From assembly GCA_948957135.1 (NCBI GenBank), contig CARDBT010000004.1:1-64000 (forward strand): a stretch of 64,000 nucleotides of DNA, in the 5' to 3' direction. Source of the stretch: COE1 sp910588595 (GTDB lineage: Bacteria; Bacillota; Clostridia; Lachnospirales; Lachnospiraceae). The translations under genes were made by a program, and so were the position numbers. Each line of letters starts with the position of its first letter. The stretch's first letter is position 1. Of the stretch, positions 52,739 through 62,301 are shown in pieces. The notes under the pieces were generated by a model. The model was not told where the DNA came from. It saw nothing but the letters and a program-made list of their open reading frames with translations, and searched no databases.

Positions 52739-55074
52739 AATGTGATCTCGATCACATTTGCGCCCTGGTCAGGCGTGACGATGGAATCATTTCCCTCGAT
52801 CGTCAGAAATCCGTGTACGGCGTTTGCAGCGCGCATATTGACCATGCGGATCGTGTACGGCTTGCTGCCGTCCACTGTCACGAGGATGCTGTGTCCCTGA
52901 CGCTTTACGGAAGCGGACAGCTCGACGGTGTTGTTCATCCCGTAGACTTCGGTGTCGATCTTGACACCGTCGTGGATGGCAAAGACGCGCAGCTCGCAGC
53001 CGTCAGCGTAGTCGTAGTCCGGTCTGTCGTCATGTGCGCCGACCGCCACGACAGAGTTCTCGCGCACCATCAGCGGAATGCTCAGATAGCCGTGCTGTTC
53101 CTCGATCCATGTGCCGCCCCGGTACTCCTTGCCGGTAAAGAAGTTCGTCCAGATCCCCTGCGGCAGATAGTATTCTGCCCGGCTCTCCTCGTTGAAGATC
53201 GGCGCCACGAGCAGACTGTCACCGAGCATGTACTGTTTGTCGAGATAGTGGCAGGTCTTGTCTTTCGTGAACTCGAGCACCATGCTGCGCATGGTTGGGA
53301 TGCCCTGTGTGGCAGCAGTGATGGCAGTCCTGTAGATATAGGGCATCAGTTTCGCTTTCAGACGTGTAAAGAAACGCACAACGTCGACAGCTTCCTCGTC
53401 GTACATCCAAGGCACGCGGTAGGACTGGCTGCCGTGGAGCCTGCTGTGTGAGGAGAGCAGGCCGAAAGCGACCCAGCGCTTGTATACATCCGCCGTGGAG
53501 GTGTGCTCAAAGCCGCCGATGTCATGTGCCCAGAAGCCAAAGCCCGACATGCACAGCGACAGGCCTCCGCGCAGGCTCTCCTCCATGGACTCATAGTCGG
53601 ACCAGCAGTCGCCGCCCCAGTGCACGGGGAATTTCTGACCGCCGGCAGTCGCTGAGCGGGCGAAGAGGACAGCCTGTCCCTTTCCGCGTTTTCTCTCGAG
53701 CAGTTCGTATACGCATTTGTTGTATAGATATGTGTAATAGTTGTGCATTTTTCTCGGATCAGACCGGTCATAATAGACAGCGTCTGTCGGGATCCTCTCG
53801 CCAAAGTCCGTCTTGAAGCAGTCGACACCCATGTCGAGCAGGATCTCAAGCTTGTCCTGGAACCATTTCCATGCGGCAGGATTTGTGAAATCCACGATCG
53901 CCATGCCGGGCTGCCACATATCCCACTGCCACACCTGACCGTTGGGACGTCTGATAAAGTACCCCTTTTCCATACCCTCTCTGAATAGGGCGGATTCCTG
54001 CCCGATGTACGAGTTGATCCATACACAGATGTTTAGTCCTTTGTCCTTGATCCGCTTTAGCATTCCTGCGGGATCCGGAAATACTCTGCTGTCCCACAGA
54101 AAGTCACTCCAATGGAACTCCTTCATCCAGAAACAGTCAAAATGGAACGTCCGAAGCGGGATCCCCCTGTTGAGCATACCGTCGACAAAGCTCATGACCG
54201 TCTCCTCGTCGTAGTTTGTCGTGAACGAGGTGGACAGCCACAATCCAAAAGTCCACGGCGCGGGAAGCCCTGGTTTTCCTGTGATATCCGTGTATCTTCT
54301 GAGTACGTCCTTCATCTCGGGTCCATCGATCAGGAAGTAGTCCAGATAGGTGCCTCCCACGGAAAATTCGACTTTTGTGACCATCTCTGTGCCGACCTCA
54401 AATTCTACGTTTTCCGGGTGGTTTACAAAGATACCATATCCTTTGTTTGATATATAAAATGGAATGTTCTTGTAGCACTGTTCTGTGCTGGTGCCGCCGT
54501 CAGCGTTCCAGATCGTCACGCTCTGTCCGTTCTTGACAAACGGGGTGAAGCGCTCGCCGAGACCATATATCTTCTCATCGACACCGATGCCGAGCTGCTG
54601 GCGCATGTAGGTGTCGTGGTTGTCGCCGCTGTCATAAGCCATTCCGTGCCAGTCCGTCTTCATCAGGGCGAGGTCTTTTGCCCTGGACTCCGTGATCAGC
54701 CTGCCATTTCGCGTGTAGCGCATATACCAGCTGTTTTTGCCGATCTCAAGGGCAAGGGAACCGCTGTGTACCGTGATGCGCTCCTCGTCCTCATCCACTT
54801 TGAGAGGTCTGGCGTCGGTGTTGATCTCAAACGCCGGAAAGGTATTTACTGCGCCGAGATGATGGTAGGTCTGCACGCGGATCACCTCGTCCATGGGGGC
54901 AGTGATGACCAGCGTCAGATTGATGCCGCCGAGTGTGTCACCTCTGTGGTTGATGCGTGTTGTAGGGGCACAGATCGTTACTTTGTCCGCCTCTATTTTT
55001 GTGAAGTATGCCTGCTGTGGCGCGAAGCATTCACAGCCTTTCTGCTGAAGCCAGCAGCCGTTACTGAATTTCAT
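52735..55074 (-). CDS. yicI: GH31 alpha-xylosidase (YicI type)
   Basis: A 779-residue GH31 enzyme that removes alpha-xylose from xyloglucan oligosaccharides or isoprimeverose. The nucleophile Asp lies in CFKTDFGERIPTD, the YicI-type signature, and the acid/base Asp in WGGDCWSDYESM. The N-terminal beta domain, barrel (FGLWLSTSF, FHFDCFWMKEF) and C-terminal sandwich domains are complete. AGAGG (complement of 55080-55084) fits the ATG at 55074. No signal peptide is seen. The stop codon lies inside palindromic element 3. Confidence 0.93.
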   Translation of the reverse strand: MKFSNGCWLQQKGCECFAPQQAYFTKIEADKVTICAPTTRINHRGDTLGGINLTLVITAPMDEVIRVQTYHHLGAVNTFPAFEINTDARPLKVDEDEERITVHSGSLALEIGKNSWYMRYTRNGRLITESRAKDLALMKTDWHGMAYDSGDNHDTYMRQQLGIGVDEKIYGLGERFTPFVKNGQSVTIWNADGGTSTEQCYKNIPFYISNKGYGIFVNHPENVEFEVGTEMVTKVEFSVGGTYLDYFLIDGPEMKDVLRRYTDITGKPGLPAPWTFGLWLSTSFTTNYDEETVMSFVDGMLNRGIPLRTFHFDCFWMKEFHWSDFLWDSRVFPDPAGMLKRIKDKGLNICVWINSYIGQESALFREGMEKGYFIRRPNGQVWQWDMWQPGMAIVDFTNPAAWKWFQDKLEILLDMGVDCFKTDFGERIPTDAVYYDRSDPRKMHNYYTYLYNKCVYELLERKRGKGQAVLFARSATAGGQKFPVHWGGDCWSDYESMEESLRGGLSLCMSGFGFWAHDIGGFEHTSTADVYKRWVAFGLLSSHSRLHGSQSYRVPWMYDEEAVDVVRFFTRLKAKLMPYIYRTAITAATQGIPTMRSMVLEFTKDKTCHYLDKQYMLGDSLLVAPIFNEESRAEYYLPQGIWTNFFTGKEYRGGTWIEEQHGYLSIPLMVRENSVVAVGAHDDRPDYDYADGCELRVFAIHDGVKIDTEVYGMNNTVELSASVKRQGHSILVTVDGSKPYTIRMVNMRAANAVHGFLTIEGNDSIVTPDQGANVIEITF

Positions 55075-55239
55075 CATTACCTCTTTTCTGCGCCGGTCTT
55101 CGTATGGATTGGATCGCTTTGATTCATAAGCAGATGCTGCACCCGGCACTGTGCGCGTACTGTATAGGAATATCATAACATATATTGCTGAAAAGGAAAT
55201 GAAATAATTAGATTTTTTTAGCAGTATTTTTTAAATAAG

Positions 55240-55269
55240 TTGGTCAAAATGGCTGATGTGTGGTAAAAT
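55240..55269 (+). promoter_or_regulatory. promoter for the beta-CASP hydrolase gene
   Basis: TTGGTC (55240-55245), an 18-base spacer and TAAAAT (55264-55269), 47 bp before the start codon. Confidence 0.5.
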
Positions 55270-55316
55270 AATTATAAATACAGTTCGAAAAATCATGACA
55301 TAAAGGAGGAATATGT

Positions 55317-56915
55317 ATGAAGCTTACTTTTGTAGGTGCGGACCACCAGGTGACAGGGAGCTGCCATTTCCTGCAGGCTTGCGGCAAAAATATGCTCGTG
55401 GACTGCGGCATGCAGCAGGGGTCGAACCCGTTTGAGTGCTGTGAGATGCCTGTCGATGAGGCGCAGATCGACTATGTGTTTCTGACGCACGCGCACGTGG
55501 ACCACTCGGGAAATCTGCCGCTGCTCTACGCGAGAGGATTTCGGGGACAGGTGTTTGCGACGGAGGCGTCCGCTGACCTGTGCTCCATCATGCTGCGTGA
55601 CTGTGCGCACATCCAGATGCAGGAGGCAGAGTGGAAGAACAGAAAGGCAAAGCGGCATTCGGGGCTGCCGCTGGTGGAGCCGGCGTACACCATGGAGGAC
55701 GCGGACGGCGTCATCAGAAACATTGTTCCGTGTGCGTATTGCAGGGATATCGAGATCAGCGACGGTATCAGGATCCGTTTTACAGATGTGGGGCATCTGC
55801 TCGGCTCCGCCAGCATTGAGGTCTGGCTGACCGAGGGCGGCGTCACGAAAAAGATCGTATTCTCCGGTGATATCGGCAATAAGAACCAGCCGCTGATCAA
55901 GGATCCGATCTACACGAAAGAGGCGGACTATGTGGTCATGGAAGCGACGTACGGCGACCGGTATCACGCCAAACAGAAAGAGGGCTATGTGTCGGATCTC
56001 GCCGAGGTGATCAACAAGACTTTTGCAAAGGGCGGCAATGTCGTGATCCCATCCTTTGCGGTGGGCAGGACGCAGGAGATCCTGTATTTTCTGAGAAAGA
56101 TAAAGGCTGACAACATGATCCCGCAGTATCCGGGGTTTGAGGTGTATGTGGACAGTCCGCTCGCCGTGGAGGCGACGGGGGTATTCCAGAAAAATATCTA
56201 CACTTGCTTTGACGAGGAAGCCATGGAACTGGTGCACAAGGGGATCAACCCGCTGAATTTCCCCGGTCTGAAGCTCGCCATCACAAGTGAGGAGTCCAAG
56301 GAGATCAACTTTGACGAGACGCCCAAGGTCATCATCTCCGCAAGCGGCATGTGCGAGGCGGGGCGCATCAGGCATCATTTAAAGCACAACCTGTGGCGGC
56401 CCGAGTGCACGATACTCTTCGTGGGCTACCAGGCGGCGGGGACGCTCGGACGCATCTTAATAGAAGGCGCGGACGAAGTGAAGCTGTTTGGCGAGGCTGT
56501 CGAGGTCAGGGCAAAGATCACACAGCTGCCGGGACTCAGCGGTCACGCGGACAAGGGCGGTCTGATCGAGTGGGTGAATGCCTTCGAGGAAAAGCCGGAT
56601 AAGGTATTTATCACGCATGGGGAGGACACCGCGTGCACGCTGTTTGCGGAATGTCTGAAAACAGAGCATGGGCATGATGCGTATGCGCCGTACTCCGGTA
56701 CGAGAGTTGATCTGATAACGGGTGATATCGAATTTGAGGCTTCCCCTGTCGCAGTCAAGAAGCGTCTGCGCAGTGTATCTGACGTATTTGCGAGACTGCT
56801 CGCAGCAGGGCAGAGACTCATCGCGGTCATCTACAAGAACGAGGGCAGAGCGAACAAGGATCTGGCGAAATTTGCGGATCAGATCAATTCGCTTGCGGAC
56901 AAATACGATCATTAA
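55317..56915 (+). CDS. MBL-fold beta-CASP hydrolase (CPSF-like)
   Basis: A 532-residue metallo-beta-lactamase-fold protein with the beta-CASP insertion used by RNA nucleases. Metal motifs are LTHAHVDHSG (about 56-65), the His in VGHLLGSASIEV, and FSGDIGN. Beta-CASP motifs include IPSFAVGRTQEILYFL and SASGMCEAGRIRHH, with LSGHADKGGLIEWV near the C terminus. It resembles CPSF73/YSH1-like bacterial proteins, so an endo- or exoribonuclease role is likely, distinct from RNase J. AAAGGAGGA supports the ATG. Confidence 0.93.
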   Translation: MKLTFVGADHQVTGSCHFLQACGKNMLVDCGMQQGSNPFECCEMPVDEAQIDYVFLTHAHVDHSGNLPLLYARGFRGQVFATEASADLCSIMLRDCAHIQMQEAEWKNRKAKRHSGLPLVEPAYTMEDADGVIRNIVPCAYCRDIEISDGIRIRFTDVGHLLGSASIEVWLTEGGVTKKIVFSGDIGNKNQPLIKDPIYTKEADYVVMEATYGDRYHAKQKEGYVSDLAEVINKTFAKGGNVVIPSFAVGRTQEILYFLRKIKADNMIPQYPGFEVYVDSPLAVEATGVFQKNIYTCFDEEAMELVHKGINPLNFPGLKLAITSEESKEINFDETPKVIISASGMCEAGRIRHHLKHNLWRPECTILFVGYQAAGTLGRILIEGADEVKLFGEAVEVRAKITQLPGLSGHADKGGLIEWVNAFEEKPDKVFITHGEDTACTLFAECLKTEHGHDAYAPYSGTRVDLITGDIEFEASPVAVKKRLRSVSDVFARLLAAGQRLIAVIYKNEGRANKDLAKFADQINSLADKYDH

Positions 56916-56930
56916 GGGGGAAATGACGAT

Positions 56931-57434
56931 ATGAATATCATAGCGGCTGTGGACAGCAATTGGGCGATCGGTTATCAGAACAGCCTGCTGGTGCGGATCC
57001 CGAGGGACCAGCAGATCTTCCGTGAGATGACAGAGGGAAAAGTGATCGTTGTGGGCAGGAAAACGTTGGAGTCCTTTCCGCAGAAGCAGCCGCTCAAAAA
57101 CCGCGTGAACATCGTCCTGTCAAGGGATCAGGGCTATGCGGTCAGGGATGCAGTGGTCGTTCATTCCGTCGAAGGGCTCTTGGAGGAGCTCAAAAAGTAC
57201 GATCAAAAAGATGTCTATGTCGCCGGGGGAGGGAGCGTGTATGAGCAGCTTCTTCCGTACTGTGACACGGCATACATCACAAAGATCGATTATACATATC
57301 AGGCGGATGTTTATTTTCCGAGGCTTGACAGGATGGGGGACTGGCAGCTGACCGCGGACAGCGAGGAGCAGACTTATTTTGACCTGGAGTACTATTTTCA
57401 GAAATATGAGCGAAAAAATAGGGGGAAATGTTGA
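56931..57434 (+). CDS. folA: dihydrofolate reductase
   Basis: A 167-residue NADPH-dependent enzyme that reduces dihydrofolate to tetrahydrofolate. Family features are AAVDSNWAIGYQNSLLVRIP, VIVVGRKTLESFP for the NADPH site and VYVAGGGSVYEQLLPYCDTAYITKID. The usual active-site Asp is in the first helix as RDQQIF. The length is normal. It starts 15 bp after the beta-CASP gene. Confidence 0.93.
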   Translation: MNIIAAVDSNWAIGYQNSLLVRIPRDQQIFREMTEGKVIVVGRKTLESFPQKQPLKNRVNIVLSRDQGYAVRDAVVVHSVEGLLEELKKYDQKDVYVAGGGSVYEQLLPYCDTAYITKIDYTYQADVYFPRLDRMGDWQLTADSEEQTYFDLEYYFQKYERKNRGKC

Positions 57435-57512
57435 CTTTTGTGTATTGTGGTATAAAATAAAATGTTGAGGAATGTCATCAGGGCATTCAACGAAAAGAGG
57501 AGGAAGTTTGAG

Positions 57513-58535
57513 ATGGAGAAAAAAGATTTGGATTGGTCCGGTCTGGGATTTGGCTACAGGCAGACCGAGAAACGGTATGTTACGAATTATAAGGATGGCT
57601 CATGGGATGCCGGGAACCTCACGGAAGATGCCAACATCGTACTGAACGAGTGCGCAGGCGTTCTGCAGTATGCACAGACCTGCTTTGAGGGGTTGAAGGC
57701 ATACACGACACAGGATGGCAGGACCGTTGTGTTCCGTCCGGACCTGAACGAACAGCGCATGCATGACAGCTGCGTGCGCCTCGAGATGCCGACACTGCCG
57801 GAAGGCAGATTTGTGGAGGCTGTCAAGCAGGTCGTTAAGGCGAACGAAGCGTATGTGCCGCCCTTCGGTTCCGGTGCCACACTCTATGTAAGACCGTATA
57901 TGTTCGGTATGAACCCTGTGATCGGTGTCAAGCCGGCTGACGAATACCAGTTCAGAATCTTTACGACGCCTGTAGGTCCGTATTTCAAGGGCGGTGCGAA
58001 GCCCCTCACGATCAAAGTAAGCGATTTTGACCGGGCGGCGCCACATGGGACAGGCCACATCAAGGCAGGACTCAACTATGCCATGAGTTTACATGCGATC
58101 GTCACAGCCCACAAGGAGGGGTTTGACGAGAATATGTACCTCGATCCGGCGACGCGCACCAAAGTGGAGGAGACAGGCGGTGCAAACTTCCTCTTCGTGA
58201 CAAAGGACAATAAGGTCGTGACACCGAAATCGGACAGCATTCTCCCGTCGATCACACGCCGTTCCCTGATGATCGTGGCAAAGGAGTATCTCGGGCTCGA
58301 GGTGGAAGAGCGCGAAGTGCTCTTTGATGAAGTCAAAGATTTCGCGGAGTGCGGGTTGTGCGGTACCGCTGCGGTCATCTCGCCTGTGGGAAAGATCGTC
58401 AACAAGGGGGAGGAGATCTGCCTTCCTTCCGGTATGGACGAGATGGGGGATGTGACCAGGAAACTCTACGACACACTGACTGGCATCCAGATGGGACGCA
58501 TCGAGGCGCCCAGGGGCTGGATCGTAGAGATCTAG
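57513..58535 (+). CDS. ilvE: branched-chain amino acid aminotransferase
   Basis: A 340-residue fold-type IV PLP enzyme that transfers the amino group in Val, Leu and Ile synthesis. It has YAQTCFEGLKAY, FRPDLNEQRM, RPYMFGMNP, the PLP lysine in GHIKAGLNYA (about 193), and EETGGANFLFVT. GAGGAGGAAG at 57496-57505 selects the ATG at 57513. It is followed by a 17-bp terminator stem. Confidence 0.94.
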   Translation: MEKKDLDWSGLGFGYRQTEKRYVTNYKDGSWDAGNLTEDANIVLNECAGVLQYAQTCFEGLKAYTTQDGRTVVFRPDLNEQRMHDSCVRLEMPTLPEGRFVEAVKQVVKANEAYVPPFGSGATLYVRPYMFGMNPVIGVKPADEYQFRIFTTPVGPYFKGGAKPLTIKVSDFDRAAPHGTGHIKAGLNYAMSLHAIVTAHKEGFDENMYLDPATRTKVEETGGANFLFVTKDNKVVTPKSDSILPSITRRSLMIVAKEYLGLEVEEREVLFDEVKDFAECGLCGTAAVISPVGKIVNKGEEICLPSGMDEMGDVTRKLYDTLTGIQMGRIEAPRGWIVEI

Positions 58536-58541
58536 AAGAAT

Positions 58542-58584
58542 ACAGCAGGGCTGCCGGAGCGATTCATTCCGGCAGCCCTGCTGT
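58542..58584. terminator. bidirectional terminator after ilvE
   Basis: A perfect 17-bp stem: ACAGCAGGGCTGCCGGA (58542-58558) and its complement (58568-58584), between convergent genes. Confidence 0.92.
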
Positions 58585-58585
58585 G

Positions 58586-59385
58586 TTATACGAGCCTGTC
58601 TTTGAGTGCGGCATCAATGTCTTCGTCTGTGATCAGGGAGTACACCTTTGCACCGTATTTTTCCAGGATACGCGCCTCTCCGGAGGGAGTGTCCCCGCGC
58701 ATTTGGGTTCGACGGTTTATAATGACGATCACGGCGGCTGCTTGGATGTCTGCCTGACGGCGCATTTGTTCCACACGCTCTATCACGGAAGTGCCGGAAG
58801 TCATCACATCGTCCACGATCACGACGCGTTCCCCATCTAGCAGTGTATGCCCGCACAGCATACGTCCACGGCTGTCAGCCACGCGCCTGTCATAGCAGTA
58901 ACTGCAGGTTTTTCCGTATTTTGTGTACAGAGCCGCCGCCGTCGCCACGGCAAAGGCGATCCCATGGTATGCCAGCCCTGCCAGCACATCAAACGCCAGA
59001 CGGTTTTCCTGGATACAGTCCGCAAGACCTCTCCGATTTTTGACAACTGTGCGTTCGTGGAGAAATTCTCTGTGTTGATATAGTAGTGGCTCTGACCACC
59101 ATGCTGCAGTGTCACATTGTCGCGCACCAGTATCCCGTTCTTGTCCATATAGCGGATCAGCCGCTCCTTGTTTGTCATCACATTCAGTTTATATCCAAAC
59201 AAATCGTCGATCGTTACTCCAAAATAATCTGCCAGCGATGGCATCATCATGATATCCGGCTGTGCGGTATCGTTCTCCCACTTGGATACGGTCTGATGAG
59301 TCAGGTTGAGCGCATTTGCCAATTCCTCCTGGGTCACGCCCCTGGCTTTGCGCAATTGTTTGATCGTCTGTCCAATATTGTACAT
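58586..59385 (-). pseudogene. pyrE: HTH-orotate phosphoribosyltransferase fusion, broken by a frameshift
   Basis: The first part (59385 to about 59028) encodes an XRE-type helix-turn-helix, KQLRKARGVTQEELA and LTHQTVSKWEND, then the start of a PyrE-like domain (DNVTLQHGGQSHYYINTENF). The reading then shifts. The continuation LADCIQENRLAFDVLAG, GIAFAVATAAAL and the PRPP loop VVIVDDVMTSGTSV lies in another frame down to 58586. Adding one base near 59027 would restore KIGEVLADCIQ. It may be a real loss-of-function mutation, a sequencing error or a frameshifting site. The intact product would be about 266 residues and could couple DNA binding to pyrimidine synthesis. Confidence 0.8.
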
Positions 59386-59546
59386 ATTAAGCCTCCTGTC
59401 AGAGTTGAGCCGCCTCTGTAAAAGGCAGCTGTTTCATTGTTTCATTTTGCGCGCGTTTTGATCACCGGTATATTTTTATGATAGACAAAAAAACGTACAT
59501 GCGCAAGCACCTGAAATTCGAGTTTTTCTCAACTGACAGTTGCTGG

Positions 59547-59738
59547 TCAGGGGTCATATCTGTTTTCACCCAGCTCGGCTCTCTCCTCTGACAGCCTTGT
59601 AGTTTCCCTGATGGCAGCATCAAATCCGGTCAGCGCAGCAAACGGTAAAAATTGGGCTGCCCTGTCCAGCGCAGGCATCTTAGGATATTTTGTGGATTCG
59701 TGGTGTGGCAGGTCGATGATATCATCATATTTTCCCAT
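59547..59738 (-). CDS. small conserved protein downstream of the Y-family polymerase
   Basis: A 63-residue protein with MGKYDDIIDLPHHES and RAAQFLPFAALTGFDAAI. Its start codon overlaps the polymerase stop codon by one base (TAATG), so translation is coupled. Similar small proteins accompany UmuC-like genes in Firmicutes, where YolD-type partners have the same position. A role in controlling the polymerase is inferred. Confidence 0.82.
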   Translation of the reverse strand: MGKYDDIIDLPHHESTKYPKMPALDRAAQFLPFAALTGFDAAIRETTRLSEERAELGENRYDP

Positions 59739-61270
59739 TAAGCCTTATGTCCTCCGATCTGATTGTTTCTCTGAGTGCCTGTGGCACCTTCTTCCAGATT
59801 CATGCCTTTTAGGATGGCATTTTTTCCATATTTCTTTTTCACGGATAAAACGGCTTCCTGCAGTGCCCGTTCCTTTTCAAGTCGTGCCATGTCTGCCTGC
59901 CTTTGCCGCTCCAAAGCCTCGTGATCCGTGAATAGATCCATCTGGACAAAAGAGGCCTGGTCATTTTCGTGGGCAGCAGTTTCATTGATCAGATGGTTTG
60001 CGCCGATACTGATCCGCCGCACCAGAAGATCCCTGTCAATGATGCGGTCGTAGAGTGCCATGGCTGCATCCATGATCAGTTTGGTTGAGGAGGTCATCTT
60101 TTCGAGATTGGAAGTGCCGTGGGCATGTTTGGGGATCTTTCGCCCATAATGATCCGTGGTGACTGTACCTTTGTATTTCCGGCAGTCTTTGGGATCTGTT
60201 AGATTTTTTATGTCATATCCTATGGTAAGTACGATCTGGTTTGTGACCATTCTTTTTTCTACCAGATCCAGGACAAGCTGGTCTGCCATCTCTTTCACGA
60301 CCAGTCTGGCTTTGGCGGTGTCATAGGGACACTGCAGCACCTGTCCTGAGCTGATGCTGTTTGTTTCGGGTTTGTATTGTTTGATGAGATCGATGGTCGT
60401 GGGCTCCCAGCCCCATGCATGGTCGATCAAAAGTTCTGCATTGACGCCGAACAGCCTGTAGAGCAGGTCTTCATTATAATAGTCCTGGATGCTGCCGACA
60501 GAACGTCTTGCCACATCACCCATGGTGAACATGCCGTGTTCTGCCAGTTTTTTGGCATATCCGCGGCCCACTCTCCAGAAGTCAGTGATCGGCTGGTGGT
60601 CCCATAAAAGCCTCCGGTATCCCATTTCGTCGAGCTCTGCGATCCGCACTCCGTTTTTGTCCGGCTCGACATGTTTCGCCACGATGTCCATTGCGATCTT
60701 GCACAGATACAGGTTTGTCCCTATGCCGGCAGTGGCAGTGATACCTGTGTTTGACAGGACCTCCTGCATTATTTTTGCAGCCAGCTCCCGTGCGGTGAGG
60801 CCATAGGTTTTGAGATACCCGGAAACATCCATAAATACCTCATCGATGGAATATACATGGATATCTTCCGGCGCGATATATCTGAGATATATCTCATAGA
60901 TTTTTGTGCTGTATTTCATGTAATGTGCCATACGGGGCGGGGCGATGATATAGGATAGTGCAAGTTCCGGGTGCTGCTGCAGCTCCCCTGAAAGATAGGA
61001 TTCGCCCTGAAACCGGCGGTCCGGCGCGTGGATGCGCCGTAGGTTGTTTGTTTCTTTAACTTTTTGGACGACCTCGAACAGTCTCGCACGCCCAGGTATG
61101 CCGAGGGCTTTTAGGGACGGAGAGACGGCAAGGCAGATCGTTTTTTCGGTCCTGGCAGCATCGGCAACCACAAGATTGGTATCCATGGGATCAAGTTGTC
61201 TTTCCACACATTCAACAGAGGCATAGAAAGATTTCAGGTCTACCGCGATGTAGGTGTGATCATTATCCAA
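59738..61270 (-). CDS. Y-family DNA polymerase (UmuC/DinB-like)
   Basis: A 510-residue translesion polymerase. Catalytic motifs are IAVDLKSFYASVECV near the N terminus and YSIDEVFMDVSGYL (about 150). A helix-hairpin-helix part and little-finger domain follow, and a basic/Gln-rich tail ends the protein. It is longer than Pol IV and resembles the UmuC-like polymerases of Firmicutes and plasmids. The start is TTG at 61270, about ten bases after AGGAGGT (complement of 61281-61287); no ATG in frame has a site. No LexA box was recognised upstream. Confidence 0.88.
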   Translation of the reverse strand: MDNDHTYIAVDLKSFYASVECVERQLDPMDTNLVVADAARTEKTICLAVSPSLKALGIPGRARLFEVVQKVKETNNLRRIHAPDRRFQGESYLSGELQQHPELALSYIIAPPRMAHYMKYSTKIYEIYLRYIAPEDIHVYSIDEVFMDVSGYLKTYGLTARELAAKIMQEVLSNTGITATAGIGTNLYLCKIAMDIVAKHVEPDKNGVRIAELDEMGYRRLLWDHQPITDFWRVGRGYAKKLAEHGMFTMGDVARRSVGSIQDYYNEDLLYRLFGVNAELLIDHAWGWEPTTIDLIKQYKPETNSISSGQVLQCPYDTAKARLVVKEMADQLVLDLVEKRMVTNQIVLTIGYDIKNLTDPKDCRKYKGTVTTDHYGRKIPKHAHGTSNLEKMTSSTKLIMDAAMALYDRIIDRDLLVRRISIGANHLINETAAHENDQASFVQMDLFTDHEALERQRQADMARLEKERALQEAVLSVKKKYGKNAILKGMNLEEGATGTQRNNQIGGHKA

Positions 61271-61424
61271 AGTTTTATTTACCTCCTGGTAGATGCATTT
61301 TATCAGTAATTTTATTATCATATCCTGTTTTGATGATTTTAATCTTACCATAATCAGAGCGGTGCTGCCAGAGCGAGTATGAAAATGTTCTCAAAGTTCT
61401 GCATCTAAAAATCAAAAGTTTTGG

Positions 61425-61453
61425 TTGACAGGGGATGGATTCTGTGTTAATGT
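61425..61453 (+). promoter_or_regulatory. possible promoter for the infC operon
   Basis: TTGACA (61425-61430), a 17-base spacer and a weak TAATGT (61448-61453). The 459-bp gap 61271-61729 without a gene would then hold a leader of about 270 bases. Confidence 0.4.
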
Positions 61454-61599
61454 AATAATGTTTGAGGCAGCTCAGACAAGTACATGCAAGCAGAGTATCC
61501 ACTCTCACCCTATGGCGATCGTGCTTATAGGTGTTCAGATTTTTGATTTCATTCTAGTATGTCTTTTGTGTGCATAGATTGGGCAAAAAAGAAATGAGG

Positions 61600-61630
61600 T
61601 GGATAATGCTGTTATTATCCATTTTTTTTT
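61600..61630 (+). terminator. intrinsic terminator inside the infC leader
   Basis: TGGATAAT (61600-61607), loop GCTGTT, ATTATCCA (61614-61621) and nine T. It lies about 100 bp before infC, so it is an attenuator candidate for the IF3-L35-L20 operon. Confidence 0.85.
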
Positions 61631-61637
61631 ATGCACA

Positions 61638-61682
61638 CGGGCACCCAGAGGAAGAATGTCAGCAAAAGCTGACGGGTGCCGG
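61638..61682 (+). ncRNA. asymmetric hairpin in the infC leader (L20-leader-like)
   Basis: GGCACCC and GGGTGCC form the outer stem and GTCAGC-AAAA-GCTGAC the inner stem, with an 11-base purine-rich bulge AGAGGAAGAAT on one side only. The IF3-L35-L20 operons of Firmicutes are known to be autoregulated by L20 binding a structured leader. This bulged hairpin is a plausible binding site, but the match to the Rfam leader is not verified. Confidence 0.5.
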
Positions 61683-61729
61683 CGCGCGTATATATTTTCT
61701 TATGATTTAATTTATGGAGGTGTAAGGTT

Positions 61730-62236
61730 ATTAGCGATTTAATGATTAACGAACAAATTAGGGACAGAGAGGTGCGAGTGATCGGTGAGGATGGTGAGCA
61801 GCTTGGAGTCATGTCCTCCAGGGAAGCCATGAGACTGGCGGAGGAGGCAGGACTCGATCTTGTGAAGATAGCACCCACGGCAAAGCCACCTGTGTGTAAG
61901 ATTGTTGATTATGGTAAGTTCAAGTATGAACAGACAAGAAAAGAGAAGGAAGCCAGGAAAAAGCAAAAGGTAATCGACGTAAAAGAGATTCGTTTGTCTC
62001 CCAATATCGACACTAATGACTTGAACACGAAGGTAAATGCTGCCCGCAAATTCCTTTCCAAGGGTGATAAGGTGAAGGTCACACTGCGTTTCAGGGGGCG
62101 CGAGATGGCTCATATGCAGAACAGCAGACACATTCTTGTGGATTTTGGTGAGAGCCTGAGTGATATCGCCGTGGTGGAAAAGGAGCCCAAAGTAGAGGGC
62201 AGGAGTATGACAATGTTTTTAGCTGAAAAACGATAA
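61730..62236 (+). CDS. infC: translation initiation factor IF-3, AUU start
   Basis: This 168-residue factor controls start-codon selection and subunit dissociation. Conserved parts are LMINEQIRDREVRVIG, AEEAGLDLVKIAPTAKPPVC, DYGKFKYEQ, KEIRLSPNID and VTLRFRGREMAH. GGAGGTG (61717-61723) lies six bases before an in-frame ATT at 61730. The rare AUU start of infC is a known autoregulatory feature, so I take it as the start and the ATG at 61742 as the fallback. It is the first gene of infC-rpmI-rplT. Confidence 0.95.
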   Translation: MSDLMINEQIRDREVRVIGEDGEQLGVMSSREAMRLAEEAGLDLVKIAPTAKPPVCKIVDYGKFKYEQTRKEKEARKKQKVIDVKEIRLSPNIDTNDLNTKVNAARKFLSKGDKVKVTLRFRGREMAHMQNSRHILVDFGESLSDIAVVEKEPKVEGRSMTMFLAEKR

Positions 62237-62301
62237 ACGGATCAGGGATCCGCTTATGACAGTTAAAAGATAAAAGATTATGAGTTTAGGAGGAAATAGT
62301 T

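Noticed and set aside
55293..56378. 361-codon minus-strand frame opposite the beta-CASP gene
   Set aside because: It is antisense to a conserved metallo-hydrolase with full catalytic motifs; the reverse product is featureless.
61380..61420. LexA box upstream of the Y-family polymerase
   Set aside because: GTTCTCAAAGTTC is a direct and not an inverted arrangement and does not fit the Firmicutes SOS box.
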